Shown: positions 1 to 13,800, numbered from the stretch's first letter. The stretch is 64,000 nt of DNA from Ceratodon purpureus (GCA_014871385.1 CM026427.1:1546068-1610067), one strand, 5' to 3'. Numbers and translations: made by a program. Notes: generated by a model not told the origin, from the sequence alone.

Positions 1-1508
1 GACACATCATGGCAATGAAGCATGTGGACTACTCACAGTTTCTAGCATGCATTACAACCGTTTATATTTTCCAATTGAAAACTTTGCAGATTCATAGAAG
101 ATGTCAGGAAGTAGTTGCCTAAACCGAGTTGATTATATATGAATTGATTGCAATGCTAGAATAAGGGGCGAGGAATTATGAAACAAGTACTTGACAGAAT
201 GAACATAGAACTTGCTATTTTGTTCACAGATTATAGAAATCGATGTCCACACGTTTGAGCAATAGGAGAAAAAACTTGAGGTAAACCTTACTACAAATTT
301 CATTACAGTTACTAAGGCACCAGGAGATACCATATCTGTGCCACTGAAATTAGGGCATACAAAGGAAGCTCTAGGATTTCTGCGGCTACTAGCTCCTTGT
401 GAACAACAGCTGCACAAGATTAAGGTGGTGACCTTAATCCATGTCCACTCCATGTGTGCAATTCCTCCTTCAGGGATGTGTTGTATCAGGGATAAGGCTC
501 CACCATTTTCACTTTGTTACATTAAACTTTTCACCTCGATCTAACAAGACAGAATTGTGGTGAATTATACATGTCCGATTATTTATTTGATGATTATATA
601 TCATCATGTTGACCACAACGAACTGTAACATCATCAAAGTAACAATATTAATCTCGACTCTCTGAATTAAGCTTACCCATCTAACTCCGTTCACTAAACT
701 AAAGTGCCTATCTCAGGTTGACTCTATTTCATAGGGGATGACATTTGCGAAGAAGGGTAAGAAAGTTACAACTTCCAGAATCATCGGAAGCGAAGCAATG
801 CATTGGATAATATGTAGTTCCTCCCAACCAAAAGAGTGGTTGTTCAATGGACCCCATACTCTTCTGCACAATCATTGTACGTGGTTAAGGTGGTCACCTT
901 AATGTAAGGGTACACTTAATTCGGTTTTTCGCTCCATATCAATCTTTACCACGACAGGGTCATGGCCAAACTGGGCCTTCATAGAACTTAGGTGGTCACT
1001 TTAATAACTGACATACTACGGTTTAATTGGTAGATTCCCCGTGAATCCCTCCTCACATCCCCCCAAAATAGAGACGCAAAATAAGACTCCCTACCATAGA
1101 CAAATCCATGCACTACCATATGAAACATCCCATCAAAGCGCTTTCTACAACCAAAAATACAGATTATACACTCCTATATCATTTTCAATTAGAAGTTTGC
1201 ATTAATAGAATTATGGGCGGCTAGAGCACCTGCCGACTACAATGAACCATTCTTTCATCCTCTAGTACCTTTCATGTATCCAATCGGCAGTGTGAAATAA
1301 CATGACATACTCTATATACATCGAGAGTACTCCAAATGCGAAACAATCTTTACTCCTGAGATTATACCTACACAGATCACTGCAGCAGCACAGAACAAGA
1401 AGACCATCTTAATTTCATCACTCAACAACTCTAGCAGACCCCTTCCAACCAACACGCCACCCCCCCCCCCCCCCAACACAAAAAAAAAATTCACACTGAA
1501 ATTTTACC
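1..1508. other. non-coding left flank of the outer element
   Basis: No convincing gene is visible. The stretch lies downstream of the minus-strand transposase gene and carries three copies of the dispersed palindrome (420-438, 885-903, 988-1005). Those copies tie it to the outer element and mean that the element's left end is at or beyond the window edge. A poly-C run sits at about 1459-1474. Short open frames here have no domain or codon signature that I recognise. Confidence 0.6.
420..1005. repeat. dispersed palindrome, left cluster (3 sites)
   Basis: Three copies of the TTAAGGTG-type inverted motif are present: 420-438 (one extra base in the centre), 885-903 (perfect: TTAAGGTGGTCACCTTAA) and 988-1005 (degenerate). 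The half-site is TTAAGRTG, the spacer about 2 bp, and the second half CAYCTTAA. All three are non-coding. Confidence 0.8.
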
Positions 1509-4500
1509 TTAATCAGATTCCGCTGATTGGGAACTGCTCTCTTCATCCTCTTCACATCGTTCCAGATTACCCTTCGCAACAGCCACCTGCACCCCCGGGA
1601 TTGTGATGTTCATTGCTCTGGCTCTTGGTTTCCAAGCAGTCAGAATCGAATCTGTGTGTACCCAGCAAGGTGGCTGCCTGGAGTCAGCCTTCCACTTCAA
1701 TGCTGCCCTGCCACTGACATCCCACCCCTCGTAGGAATTTTGTATACTACGATCCTTCTTCACAGGCGTGAAGTACTGGACATTAATGTGCTTATAATGC
1801 TCACTGGTTGAGGAGAGTCTTGGGTCCGAAAGAGCTAGAGCAACCCAAACCGGTTTAGGATGTTCTCCGTCATCACCTGCACGAAGCAACAACATGTATC
1901 CTTCTCCACAGTCTCGCGAAACACGAAAAGAAGGTTGTGGCCTTGCCCTAGCTGGGCCAATGAAATGATCGTCCTCATCAAATTCCTCCCTTACACTCCC
2001 ATTGCCATTGAATATGTCGTTAACGCTCTCGTGAACCCTAGTGGTGGGCCAAAATCCATCTGCAAGGCGAGATCGATCCTGCTGAGCCAGACCAGCAGGA
2101 ACAGCAAGAGCGTCCCTAACACCCTTCCAATAATTTATCAATGGCCCCTGCTTTTCGAGATAACTCCCGGAATGATCTTGCGCTGCAAGCGACTCCCAGT
2201 ACAATATGAAGCCTGATAATCCTTTCACGATCTCGTCCTTGTTCCGCATGGGTATAGGAATGGCCGCGTATGGATCACCGGTCGGCAACATCTGTTTCCC
2301 TGCTGCGTCTATAGTCCACAACTTGATCCCCTCCGCCGGCTTCCAATTATCTTCAGTGCACAAAATCTTGAACTGCATTATCGGTTCACCTTCCCGCATA
2401 GAGAATTTGAATTGTTGGCCCTTTGTATGCCCAATGAGCCTGTCCCCGTCCTTTGCAATGTAGGGTGATACAAATGCCTTGAAATCGGGCACTTCTTCAA
2501 TCAAGTGGGGGATGACCTTTCCAGAATTCTCATCAATGTTCATATATGACTCCATCAGGGATGGAAGCGTTGGGAAATCGCTCTCTCGCAGCTTCATGCT
2601 CCATCTTCCAAACGAGGCGTCGATGTCTTCATGTGTGTGACCCACGAGAAGAAACGACACGAACACTTCATCAAATACTCCTCTCGCAACAAGTAGTGAC
2701 CAAAAGCAGAAAACGTATCTGCTTTTGTTATCCTTCCAGCAGTTATCGAGTTGCACATGAAGTACAGGAGGTAGAGGTGATGCATCCATTGATTCTCCAG
2801 AAATGCCTAATGCTTCAATGCATCGCTCCTTGTCTTGAAGGAGTGCACTGAACAACGGCGTCGTACCAGAATTCTCAAATAGTTGCCGAGTTGCTGAAGC
2901 TTTAGGACGCTCCAGGTCGCGAAGTAGTCTAGCAATAGATCCCACTGTGTGGTTAGAGTCTGCTGGATACAAATCAAGGGCATAGTGAGCGTATCGGACA
3001 TCACCATGACCATGCGCAATCATACCCGTAACCGAAACGGGAAGCTTCATAAGCCCCTCTGTATTTTTGTTTCGGTTAGCCAAACATGGGGACGCCGTTT
3101 TGGAATGGTCCATCTTATCGTGTATAATTGTTAAAACCTGGTTTGGCTTTTGAATTGACAGGTACCGTGAGGCATAATAGGCCTGACGATGAGCTTCTTG
3201 CTCAGCGAGGTGACGCTGAAGTGCGCTTGCATAAAATGTGTGGGCCGTGGAACCCACGGCATGAGAGTTCATAAGTTGTTTCCTCCTATCACACGTGCCA
3301 CACCTAGCAAACATATCCCCACGACGTTTGATGATACAGTCGCTGAACTCCAATCTCCGAAGAAAGCTCACTGTCGAAGAAGATATGAGTGGTAACCCCA
3401 ATGCAGTGTTTACCTGCAAGAAAACATGGGATTGATGAATGAGAACATATAAAATATATTTAATTGAATCACCATTGAAGCTACCTACGAAAGCTGCTAA
3501 GCAGTAATCTCGTAATTAAGATGGTCATCTTAATCGTCCTAACAAGAGAAATGTCCTGTATCCTCTGTAGAACTTCAGATCGTTCACGATGATGTACAGC
3601 CATACAATCAAAGGATCATACTGCGCAGTGAACATATACATTAAACACTAGTACATCCTTTAACCAATATTCTTTGTACTTTATTACGACCTGTTCAGTA
3701 AAAGTGAACGTCACAGACTAGACAATGAGCTACACCTGGAACCGCTACCAACCGAAGGAAACATACGTTTAGTCTATTACTCCAGATTAAGATTGTCATC
3801 TTAATCCAGTATCTATAGCGTATTCTGAGGTTGATGATATCTCTTTGCGAATCCAGAGCGCAATCTCTTCAGACGGACTACATAAAATGTAAGGAAAACC
3901 AGGCACATACGACTCACACAATTTGTATCATTGTTTGTGAATTTACTAAGATTAACTTTCAATGAATAAGCGGCTGTTCAGTCCAGAGAATCGTGCACGC
4001 ATTCTGTTCTAAAAAAATAAAATTCTCATTTACTAAGAAAATGCGTCCGTCTTTGAGAATTCAGTTCTATGCATAAAGAACTGATCCAATCTTCATTACA
4101 GTGTAGACTCTACTTTATTGATCTATTCTCTCAACTCAAAAGCATAAGACCTCACCAAGTCCAAATTAACTATGTTCTCTATATTTCAGATGTTCGAAAA
4201 AGGAGGAAAATTGACCTACGATCCTTGAAACACTTTTGGGCTACACCATCTAAAGACTACATCACTTAGAGTTGAAACAAAAAGGAGCTGCTCTTACCTC
4301 ATTCAGCTTATCCCGGATATCCTTCCATTTAGTCCCAGCAGGCAACACGCGCTCCACTACCCTTTCTCCTGAGGGCAAAGTTCGGAATCTATGGGGCATG
4401 AGATCGGCAGAGCCATTGATTATGCAAGAGAGCGATGCAGATGCCTGCCTTGTACCTGCCCTGCGCTTCCTTGTGCCCCGATTGCCGTGGTGAGAGGATC

Positions 4501-6168
4501 GAACACCTAACCCAGCGTTTGCGCGTTGTCTGTAAAATTCAGTTTTAGACACTCCCATAATAATCATCCACCCTTTAAGGCACACCTCATCATTTTCAAG
4601 CGGAACGTACTTGCGGTCTCCCCCAGCACGGACGTGTCTGTGTACATCAAGTTTGATGTGTGAACGTAACTTGTGGTCAGAGGACCACATTTCGTGACGA
4701 AGAGTTTTCACGACTTCCGTAGTAATGGTTCTTGTGCACCTCCTAACGCAACATGTTTTGGAAGCAACTTCCCAAAGAGCCTGATCGCTGGTAAGGCGTT
4801 GTAACTTATCTGACCGCATTCGTTGACGAACTCGAGTAGTCTCGTACTTCCGTCTCGGGCCGACTAGTTCTCCATTGTTTCGTCCTTGCATTTCCTCTTC
4901 AAAAGCTCTCCCTAAGTCATACAATGACACGCCATCGCATTTCACGAGATGGGACGACCAACGTCGCAGAGAGTACTTCCATCCAGCAGGTATGAGTTCC
5001 TGTCCAAAAGTTTCCAATACAAGAACGCCGACATCCACTGAACCAAGCGGTTCACTGTCCACGCAATCAGAGGGTTGGCAATTACGAACCAAGCCAGCAC
5101 CCACAAGTACATTGTTGCTATTATAAAGAGAGACATTTCTGTTCAGCCATTCCACCCGTGGTAGTCCCGCGCGAATAGGCTGTGGTAATTCAGCATCAGT
5201 GACATTTTCATCATCTGTTCCGGGCGCAGATAATTCAGCATCCATCTCATTCTGTGGGAAATACGACAATCATGGCATTAGCTTCTTGAATTCAACATTG
5301 GTATATCGTAGGTTACAGCAGCAAAGAATGATGATTATTCCAATTACATTTCCATAGATTTATAGTTGACGTACCGCAGTAGCATGGGCCTCGACTGTGG
5401 GGTTGGGAACGGCTTCACCATTTAGAGCTGGATCTGAACCACACTTGAAAATGAGTTTATGCAAATATTCAAGCACACGTAGTATTACAATTTTTAAGAA
5501 AGAATCCCAGAAAAACCTCTCAATGCAAATGAAGTTCTGTTGTGCAAGAAGGTGTCGTAAAAATTAGAATTCAGAGGTTAATAAGTGGTGTTAATCATCT
5601 CTCTCGTAAGTATTATTTCTGCACATTCTAGTCATTTAATTAACATTACGCTATTTTATTTAACCATTTATTGAAATTGCGACATGACATAATTCCACAG
5701 AAAAGGGAACTGAATAACTGGAGTTGCAACGTAAACATTGCACCCTGAAGGAGATTGTTACGTCCACATCTTTTAAAGCACGAGACGCATACATTCCTAA
5801 ATCCAGTACTAAAGAGGACATGTTGAAGAAAAAAACATTACACGGATTCAGGAGGACTCCTTAATTCGACGTTGAACTAAAAGTGCTGGACGAAAAATTA
5901 GTTCCGATTAAATTCTCTCACCACTATGAGAATATGCGTGAAATTGTAACAGCAGAAGGTAAAGAAATATAGAAACAAACCGTTTAAAATGGCGGGCACA
6001 CGGATAGCAGCATCTTCAATTTCTCCTTCGAAGATGATCTGCATGTAAACAAATCGGCATAAAAAACTAATACGGAAATCCATTATAATCCACCGACGAG
6101 GTTATAAACATTTCAGGTTTAGGGTTTGATTATACCTCTTCCGAGACAGGGTCCAGGATATCCTCCAT
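1509..6168 (-). CDS. DUF7869-like DDE transposase, 5 exons, about 1002 aa
   Basis: I infer five exons on the minus strand: 6168-6136, 6038-5981, 5433-5375, 5251-4298 and 3413-1509. All have GT/AG borders and compatible phases, starting MEDILDPVSEE. Residues near 590 read LHVQLDNCWKDNK and near 627 GHTHEDIDASFGRWS. These are hallmarks of the transposase-like family that Pfam calls DUF7869 (from memory). An upstream HDKMDHSK near 467 fits the first catalytic Asp, and LDN and EDID fit the later acidic residues. A CxxC pair (FARCGTCDRR) and a Cys/Arg-rich segment in exon 4 suggest zinc binding. The frame is open throughout, so the gene looks intact. The last intron holds two palindromes. Its likely role is mobilising the outer element. 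The exon model is strong for exons 4-5 and inferred for the three small 5' exons. Confidence 0.75.
3515..3805. repeat. two palindromes inside the transposase intron
   Basis: The sites are ATTAAGATGGTCATCTTAAT at 3515-3534 (perfect) and TTAAGATTGTCATCTTAAT at 3787-3805. Both lie in the 884-bp intron 3414-4297 of the transposase gene, so they are spared from coding sequence but transcribed. Confidence 0.8.
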
Positions 6169-8532
6169 TGTATGAAAAGTGCCTGCAAAAGAATTTAAAC
6201 AGGGTTAAACTTCTTGCTGTTAGATTCCACGACAGGATATAGACCGCCGTCAGATTCATTACATCAACTCTGGAATTACGCATTCTGAATCATTTACGGA
6301 CACCGTTATATATTTTGATTTCGGCTTTCTTTCTGACGTAATTTCCTAATAAAGCCTGAACTCTATAGATACACATGCATGAGACAAGAGTATTTATGTC
6401 TACCGCCAAAAACATGAAAGCCGTTATTATTAACGTATAAACAAAGGCGGGTTGAGATTAGATTAAGGAGACCCCCTGAATCCAGAATAACACATTGACT
6501 TCTGACCGACAGTCCGTGACAAAATGATAGAATATTGAACTGACATTCTAAAGTACAATCTATTGCTATTCCTGTATGGTGCATCTCATTCGTAACACTA
6601 ACTGTCAACTTCTGTGATGGTCGGCCGTTTTCCCGAAACGTAGGATGTATATGATATTCTGCATGCAACCAGAAACTTACGTGAAGCTAAATTTGATAAT
6701 ATGTCCCCATGCACTATCAAGTTTCTAGTGCTCAGAGTCCTACAGAAACATTCGGATCCAGAGAAGCCGAAACTCACTGTAAATTAAGAAGACATTCTTA
6801 AATACGATTTTCAACATGATGTTATGATATAGGGATCCATGATAAACTAGTGAACGTGCTGTAAGTTGTCTCAGGATGTTTCTCATGCAGTTAAGGACGT
6901 CAATACTGAATAAATATCTAGACATTACTAGAATGAGGTGACCATCTTAATCAAGTACATACAAGAACTGAATACCTCCTAATATATCTAATTATAGTAA
7001 AAAAATGTATTGTTAGAAAATGAAAGAGTATACACCGTATACAACTTGATACATTGTAGTCATACCGTTTGAACATGCATGGACATAGTATAGTCGAGCT
7101 TTCTCAGTACAAAGCAATAGGAAAGTACGTCTCAGAAAAACAAAGCTGTTTGCACTAACTACTACCAAAGCATCACTACAAAGCCAAGACATCATGTGCA
7201 TTAGGAAATGCAGGTTGCTGCTAAACATGAGCTACTCGATAGATAGACAGATACATACAACAAACAAGTAGAGTGGAATTAGAAACTACGCAGGAAGTAA
7301 AGTGGTGCACTACTTACCAGAAAGAAACAGCCTCCGAAATGACGATGTTAGAAATCACAAACGGGGAACTTCAACTCGACAGTCCAGTGTGTGAACGAAG
7401 CAAGAAAATACAATGTCTAAGACGAGAAGGTCATAGTAAAGCAATACTCTAAGCAGCAGCACAACATGCACATCCGGAAGTGACCACTATGACATCTCAG
7501 AGAGGAGGGACTGAACGAATCTGCAAGCGTAGATGATAGAAACTGAATTTGGGACCTAGCTTATATAGAGTAATGGACTGATTGGAAACAATCAAGCGGG
7601 AAAGGAATGTATTCCAATAATTGGAGGGAATGAGGGATCAAGCATTCAAACTGGAGGCTCAACTTCGGAACGTTCGTTCAAACAGAAATAGGATTCTGCC
7701 TGAATTTTAGGTGATGCAGCATTTCCCTAGGGGACACCTTCTACAGTAATGCCCGTCGTATGAAATAGAGTGCATGCGACAAGGAATTTGAACGTTAGAT
7801 GCTTCGCAATTATTACGTACTGATGTAAACTACGAATCCAGGAGGAGGTAAAACGACACCAACGTGTATGAAGAATAAATGAATGACGAACAATATAAGC
7901 TGCAGGGCTACGAAGCATTCTACAACACCGTGAATCCATGTCATCTATTGCCGAAGAGGCAAAATATTAAACACAATAACGACTAAACTCGCTTCTCTGT
8001 ATTTGACAAACGGAATGACATCAGAAACAGGAAACTATTAAAAATATTAGAGTCCCCGTGTATAGTCCAACGCATTAGCCGTTGACGGGATAAAATCACA
8101 GGCACTTACAAGAACTTCAGGAAGTTGATAATGGGAAAATTAGGTTGATATAGTATTGTCAATAGTCATCTCCTTTAAGAAGCGGGAGATACGCCATTAC
8201 ATCATAAACCATGGCAGTAGGAGGTAAACCACGTACAAAAACAGTTCTGTAAATCTGACATGCAGCTGAAACAAGCTGAAGCACGAGATATCTAACATCC
8301 GATATCCTGGTAAAGTAATATAAAATCCTGTTATACTAATCAAAGGTCATGCTATCCTAATTAAATTTCTCAGATACTAATCCTTATAGCTGTACACCTG
8401 TAATGCTCAAAGAAGGAATTCCAAGGGCTATGCGTCTAACCCGCCTTCAATTTCTCTGTATTCGTCAGTAAAGATTGGGTACAAAGGAGCAACCAATGCA
8501 CCGTTGCATGGCTGATCTCCTCCATCGGATTC
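6169..8532. other. non-coding region upstream of the transposase
   Basis: This is the presumed promoter side of the transposase gene, and no gene was recognised in it. One palindrome (ATGAGGTGACCATCTTAATC) lies at 6933-6952. From about 7.0 kb rightwards I see no further copy until 14.56 kb. A few 60-70 codon frames look random. Confidence 0.5.
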
Positions 8533-9246
8533 CTAAAGCTTGTGTAAGGATCTCCCGCAGGTGCATTTATCATCTTCAGATTCGTTACGAGGAGAATTAC
8601 CTTCAGCATGTGAGTAGGCCCCATTCTCCTGCGGCGACGTTGGATTTTCAGAACCTGTAGCAGGATCCAGCGCCATCGATGAAGAAGCCTCCACCCGTTG
8701 TAAAGCGCACCGCGGATTTGGTGGCCCAGTAACTCCATTGTCGTGAAGAGCAGGTCCACTTGAAGGAAGGCGCTGCGACGCGCTGATGGTGCGTGAGCGA
8801 CGCGTCCGATATGGTGGGCTTCCTCGCACTAAATTGAGTTGAGGCGGCACGGAGTTCGAGAGCTCATTTTCCTCGCCACGGCTCAAAGGTCTGCGGCGAA
8901 GACGTCGGGAAGGATTGACAGGGAGTGGGGCCGCGACTTGGTGGGGTACATTTACAGCTGGAGTTGCAGAAGTGAGGTCTCGGTGGGCGTGCAGATGTAG
9001 TGCCAGTAGGTTGGGAATGAAGTTGTAGTTCATTTCGGCATTGACATTTTCGAATTGCAACTGGCAAGTGGTAGTCCAGGGAAACTCTGTGCCTGTGTTA
9101 AGTAACGCCAGTAGAATGGCATCGTGCGGCGGAATGTATCTGAAACCTCTTCGCTCATGGATCTGGCGAACTTCTACCAACCACTGCAACAGTTCTACTA
9201 CAGACTCCGGATGAGAGTTAGGAAACCAGCCTGAAGTGATCGGCAT
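8533..9246 (-). CDS. small element-encoded protein, 237 aa, shared with the nested element
   Basis: A single open frame starts MPITSGWFPN at 9246. Residues of about 12-80 (ELLQWLVEVRQ, then IPP, then FPWTTTC, then NFIPNLLAL) form a compact predicted domain. It aligns in order with the 123-aa protein at 17730-18101 of the nested element (ELRPWLLEVER, LPP, WRWTVLC, SLIPYPLLS). The C-terminal 150 residues are Arg/Ser/Pro-rich and probably disordered, ending in an acidic patch and CTCGRS. I recognise no known family. The gene lies between the transposase and the giant ParB gene and is transcribed leftwards. The function is unknown. Conservation in two elements suggests a core role. Confidence 0.6.
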   Translation of the reverse strand: MPITSGWFPNSHPESVVELLQWLVEVRQIHERRGFRYIPPHDAILLALLNTGTEFPWTTTCQLQFENVNAEMNYNFIPNLLALHLHAHRDLTSATPAVNVPHQVAAPLPVNPSRRLRRRPLSRGEENELSNSVPPQLNLVRGSPPYRTRRSRTISASQRLPSSGPALHDNGVTGPPNPRCALQRVEASSSMALDPATGSENPTSPQENGAYSHAEGNSPRNESEDDKCTCGRSLHKL

Positions 9247-9949
9247 CGTGCTTACTCCTCGACAAAATGAAGTCAATCAGGCTTGATAAAAAAAGAAAGG
9301 AAGTCGAAGGAAGAAACTGAGTTTTCTAAAAGAGGCTGAGCACAAGAGATGGGAGAAATGAGGTCATGCAGACTGTGTACAGCAAGGAAATGGAGGGGAA
9401 GAAAGTCAGTTGTCTAATAGAAGTAGAACACAAGTTATGGGAGAATGGTAGAGCACTAGTCGTCTGCTGATTGGAGAGGTTCAGTGACCTTTATATTAAG
9501 AAGTCACTTCAAGCCGCGAAATGAGTGACATTTTCCATGAACTCGAAAATCACATCATGATAGACTGTGGAAAAGATTATTCCTAATGATAGTGTACTAA
9601 CTTGGAAACAGTGAAGTCACAATTGTTAAACTACCTCCTTTAGTGTCAGCAAATTTTCATGACCTGCATCTTACTACCAAAGTTCCCACTGTGAAATAAC
9701 GACGTTTTTTAAGCTGAATACCAAATAATAAAATTTTAAAAATACCAATGACAATATAAATGAAAAATGTATCAGACCGATTTTCAATGAAGTTGTCCAA
9801 GTACTTTGCATTCCACAACAATGTTTAGTAATATTGTAAGTAATATATTTGAACCGCCAGTCAACAATAATTTTCAAAGAATTCATTAATAAGCAACAAT
9901 TCAACTAAATTTAGGATATTCGATATATTTGCAAAAAATGAATTAAAAA
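9247..9949. other. AT-rich intergenic stretch
   Basis: I see nothing gene-like here. The region is the 5' flank of the small gene and becomes strongly AT-rich towards the right. It contains no palindrome copy. Confidence 0.5.
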
Positions 9950-10361
9950 TTTACAAACCTTGTGCAGCGTGCTATATAAAAAAAACTAAAGTAAATAAAA
10001 GGAAGAAAAAAAAAAACTAAAACTAACAATATTCAAGAGTAGTATTATTATACAATCATACTCATGCAAACAACCTTATAGGTCCATTACGAATAATCCA
10101 AAAAAAACTAACAACCACATCCTACATCTATGCGATTGAATTAAAAGATATTCTTGCTTTTTAAGTAGATTCCATTTTTATTAATGAAACTAAATTTCCT
10201 ATTTCAATATAATGGTCATCGTGAGCAAATAATTTAAGTCAACGACATGGATTTCTAATCCACATCTATAATAAGTGACTCCTACATGATAAAAAAATGA
10301 ATGTCTTATATATATAAATTTTATCAAAATCTAAATTACATTTATATATAAATATATCTAC

Positions 10362-10500
10362 AGAAATATCTAGATATATATATCTATATATATCTATATA
10401 TATATATATATATATCTAGATATATATCTATATATATCTATATATATAGATACATATATCTATCTATATATTATATATATATATATAAATATATATAAAT
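10362..10500. repeat. (TA)-rich microsatellite
   Basis: TA and TATC dinucleotide-type repeats end the first AT-rich unit. This is low-complexity DNA with no gene. Confidence 0.85.
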
Positions 10501-10900
10501 AAAAGCGAAAGGAGCAATATAGTTTGAGATTCTATCAATTTGAAATAATATTTCAAGAAAAAAAAATATCCTAGTCTAATCTTGGTAAATTATAATTTTG
10601 CAAACGTTCTCATAGGTCTATGACGAACTAAATAATAAAATAACAATAACCAACTGCATTACACATCTACGGGATTGAATTATAACATATTTTAGCTTTT
10701 AAATAGATACCATTTCTTATAATGGATCTCAATTTACTAATTATATATAATAGAGTTCCTAAGCAAATAATTTAAGTCAAGGATATGGATTTGTAATCCA
10801 CGTCAACAATTTATGACACATAAGAAATAAGAAAGTTAATGACTTGAATATAGAAATTTGTTAAAATTTAAATTACATAAAAAAACACACACACACACAC

Positions 10901-10903
<3 letters not shown>

Positions 10904-10981
<78 letters not shown>
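10904..10981. repeat. (TA)n microsatellite, about 78 bp
   Basis: An uninterrupted TA run closes the second AT-rich unit and is preceded by a short CA run (about 10885-10903). Confidence 0.9.
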
Positions 10982-10984
<3 letters not shown>

Positions 10985-11460
10985 ATCTAATGGAGTGATA
11001 TACTTTGAGATATTATCTATTTGAAATAATATTAAAGAAACCAATATCCTATACTACTCTTGTACAATCATAATTATGCAAACGTTGTCATAGATCCATT
11101 ACAAATTCAATAAAAAAAAATAAAAATAAAAAATAAACCAATAACTCGAGGACATCAAACAACTACGTGAATGGCTTCTAGATTATTCTAGCATTTTTAG
11201 TAGATACCATTCGTTTTAATAAAACTTGATTTACTTTTTCCATATAATCGTGTAAGTGCGCAAATAATTTAAGTGAATGACATAAATTTCTAATCAACGG
11301 TAATAATAGATGACACCTACGTAATAAGAAAGTGAATGTTTAAAATTTATAAATTTATTTAAACTAAATTACATAAATATACACACATACATATGTGTAT
11401 ATAAATCTAAGAAGTTAATCCTTTGTAATATATATATATATATATACATATATAATTATG

Positions 11461-13800
11461 GATCAAAGTTTTATTCACATCCCCATGGTAATGCCCTCAT
11501 GATCGTGGAGTTTTCATTTTTTTGTGTTGTGCTTCATGGACACAGCCAGGGTTTCGTTTACATCTCTAGGTTTTCGTTCTCATCACCAGGATATCGTTAT
11601 AATCTATAGGTTTTCTTCCATATGTCCAGGTTTTTGTCTACATTTTGAGTGGTGTCGTTGGAAAATCCTTTTTATAATTGGTCGGTCCAGGTCCTTCACA
11701 TGTACAAGCTTGTGTAATAGCTCTAGGCCTTCGTAGGGGTCAGTTGCAGCACTTTGGAATTATTTCAGCACCTTCATTGGATTCCTTCTACATTCAGATT
11801 TATCTACTAATAGCAAACTATTAGAATATTCAATGCAATTGACAGAGGGACTAAGTGGAGCATCTCCCAAACCATGGCGCAGGATAGGTCGTTCTGCGTC
11901 ACTGACCCAGTTTAGCATTGACAGTATTTAGAGGCTCATCGATACTGGTTTTCGATACTCGGTTCTATGTTCATTGGATAAAATAAACAAAATTGGAGTA
12001 AGACATAATACTAGCCTAAATTCTATATTTGATTATTCACATAAAGTTTTCGAATGTCGCCGTTATTCGTCCTCACCTAATACTATTAAAAAAATCCCAT
12101 TTAATGGAATGAGCATTTTCGACGTTTTCCACTTTATCATTAAATTCTTTACAGTTCCATAAATACATGTCCCCTACAACGCCAGAATTAGGGGAATCAA
12201 AGTTCTTAAAAGGCCTAACATTGCATGCCAGAACCAAGGTCATTTTTTTAAATGTTTTTCTGAAACAAATGAAAGTTAATTTCATTGCAAACGAGTAACC
12301 AAGAACAGTGCCCAGCTACAGGTGATCCGGGTGAGGAATCAAGGTTATTTTCATGTTGTCTCTTGCAAGTACTCAACTTAGTCTAGTAGATTTTGAAAAA
12401 CATCTGAAGCTACTTTGATCGAAAATATATTGCTGTTCTTCTCTCACTGGACCTCTCTCAAATGGTGTCTCTGTTTCTCAAATACACTGAATGTCATTCA
12501 TTCTTCATAAAGGAAGAAGTTAGAGTTAGAATACTTTGCAGTTTTAACTTGAACATTTCATTTGATGTACAATACACAACTTCCGGGAATTAAGGTTTCC
12601 ATCTAAATTTGGAAGTTACACCCCCAATATCATTGGCTTCTTCAAGTAATGGTATTTGAGTAACGTCTACCAAAGGGTCTGGGTACATTTCATTTCTAAG
12701 GACGGTTTTGCATTCCTATTTATCCAGTTACCATTAGTAAATGAATAGATGATGAATATGATAATGTATTCAAACTTGAGAGCGTCGTAAATCCATAGAG
12801 TAATTTATTATTAAAGAAAATTTTATAAAATAGTTTGATAAATTCAGTAATAGGCAATTCGTAATATACCGCATGAATGTGTTTTTTTTTTTTTTTTTAA
12901 ATTTTTTTTTTTGATCTACATGAATGAGCTACATGAATTTACTTCACCAGTAAAATATTGCCATAAAAACTCTTTGATAATATATTCAAATTTTATCCAT
13001 TTTAATGACTTCATTCAAGAAGGCTTCATTGCAAGCTGGAAATATACTTTGAATTATTTTTTAAGCTTCTTTACACCATTCTTCAAGTAAGTCTAATACC
13101 ATTGGCAGAAACTACCAAACACAAACCACGACTTCATGATATGTATACTCATTTGATGAGATAGATCTGACGTTTTTGCTTTCGCTGGATGTCCAAGGAA
13201 ACTGAAGAGTCCAGTTTGTCTAATTCCATCATTGTCTACAATTGTAGTAAATATCATTTCATGGCATGATTTGGTGGTGATCGACGTCTCTTGAGTATTC
13301 AGTTCACATCATTTGCTTGAACATGATCATCCATCATGTAACCGCCAGCACTATCCTAATTTTATCAATGACTGATTTTCATTTCCCGCCACCTCCCATT
13401 ATACTTATTTGTGTAATGAGTGTGTTTATCAAGCGTTCCCATCCGTTCCCAAATACATTTCCTCTACTGTCCTACCGTTCGCCACATTTCCCTTTGTTCT
13501 AATCATGTTCGAATACCCTCTGGCCTGCATCGACCTCCTCCTCCCTCTCCTCACTCTCCTTCATTTTGCATCCTCCTTGTGTTAGTCTATCTGTTTTCTC
13601 TCCTGAGTCTTTCCTTGTGGACTTCCGGCACATCCTACTGGAGAGCGCACCAATACACACCCATATCGATTTGCCCAGTACTGAAGACCTTTTATGTCAT
13701 TTCCTACTTAGTTACACATCGGTGTAGTATAGAGTGGATTGCAGTGTTTTTGTCCTTCTAGGTTGATCTGTCTCGCACCTTCCCACTCCAAGTTATACGT
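11461..13800. other. non-coding region with a short 20-bp tandem repeat
   Basis: No gene was recognised. Five units of exactly 20 bp beginning AGG (11548, 11568, 11588, 11608, 11628; consensus near AGGTTTTCGTTCTCATCTCC) form a small minisatellite. The rest is AT-rich, with a T run near 12880-12910 and a C/T-rich patch at about 13380-13640. It has no palindrome copies. Confidence 0.55.

Larger units (their letters stand above)
9960..11460. repeat. three diverged tandem copies of an AT-rich unit of about 480 bp
   Basis: The same order of landmarks recurs three times (about 10010-10500, 10530-10985, 11020-11460). The landmarks are CAATCATA..TGCAAAC, ATAGGTCCATTACGAA, AGTAGATaCCATT, GCAAATAATTTAAGT, GGATTTcTAATCCAC, then AAATTACAT followed by a TA microsatellite. 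Copies are clearly diverged, so the array is old. The unit does not match a transposon family I know. Confidence 0.75.

Noticed and set aside
10904-10981. (TA)n tract as a replication origin
   Set aside because: Dinucleotide tracts of this size are common in plant intergenic DNA and nothing else supports an origin.
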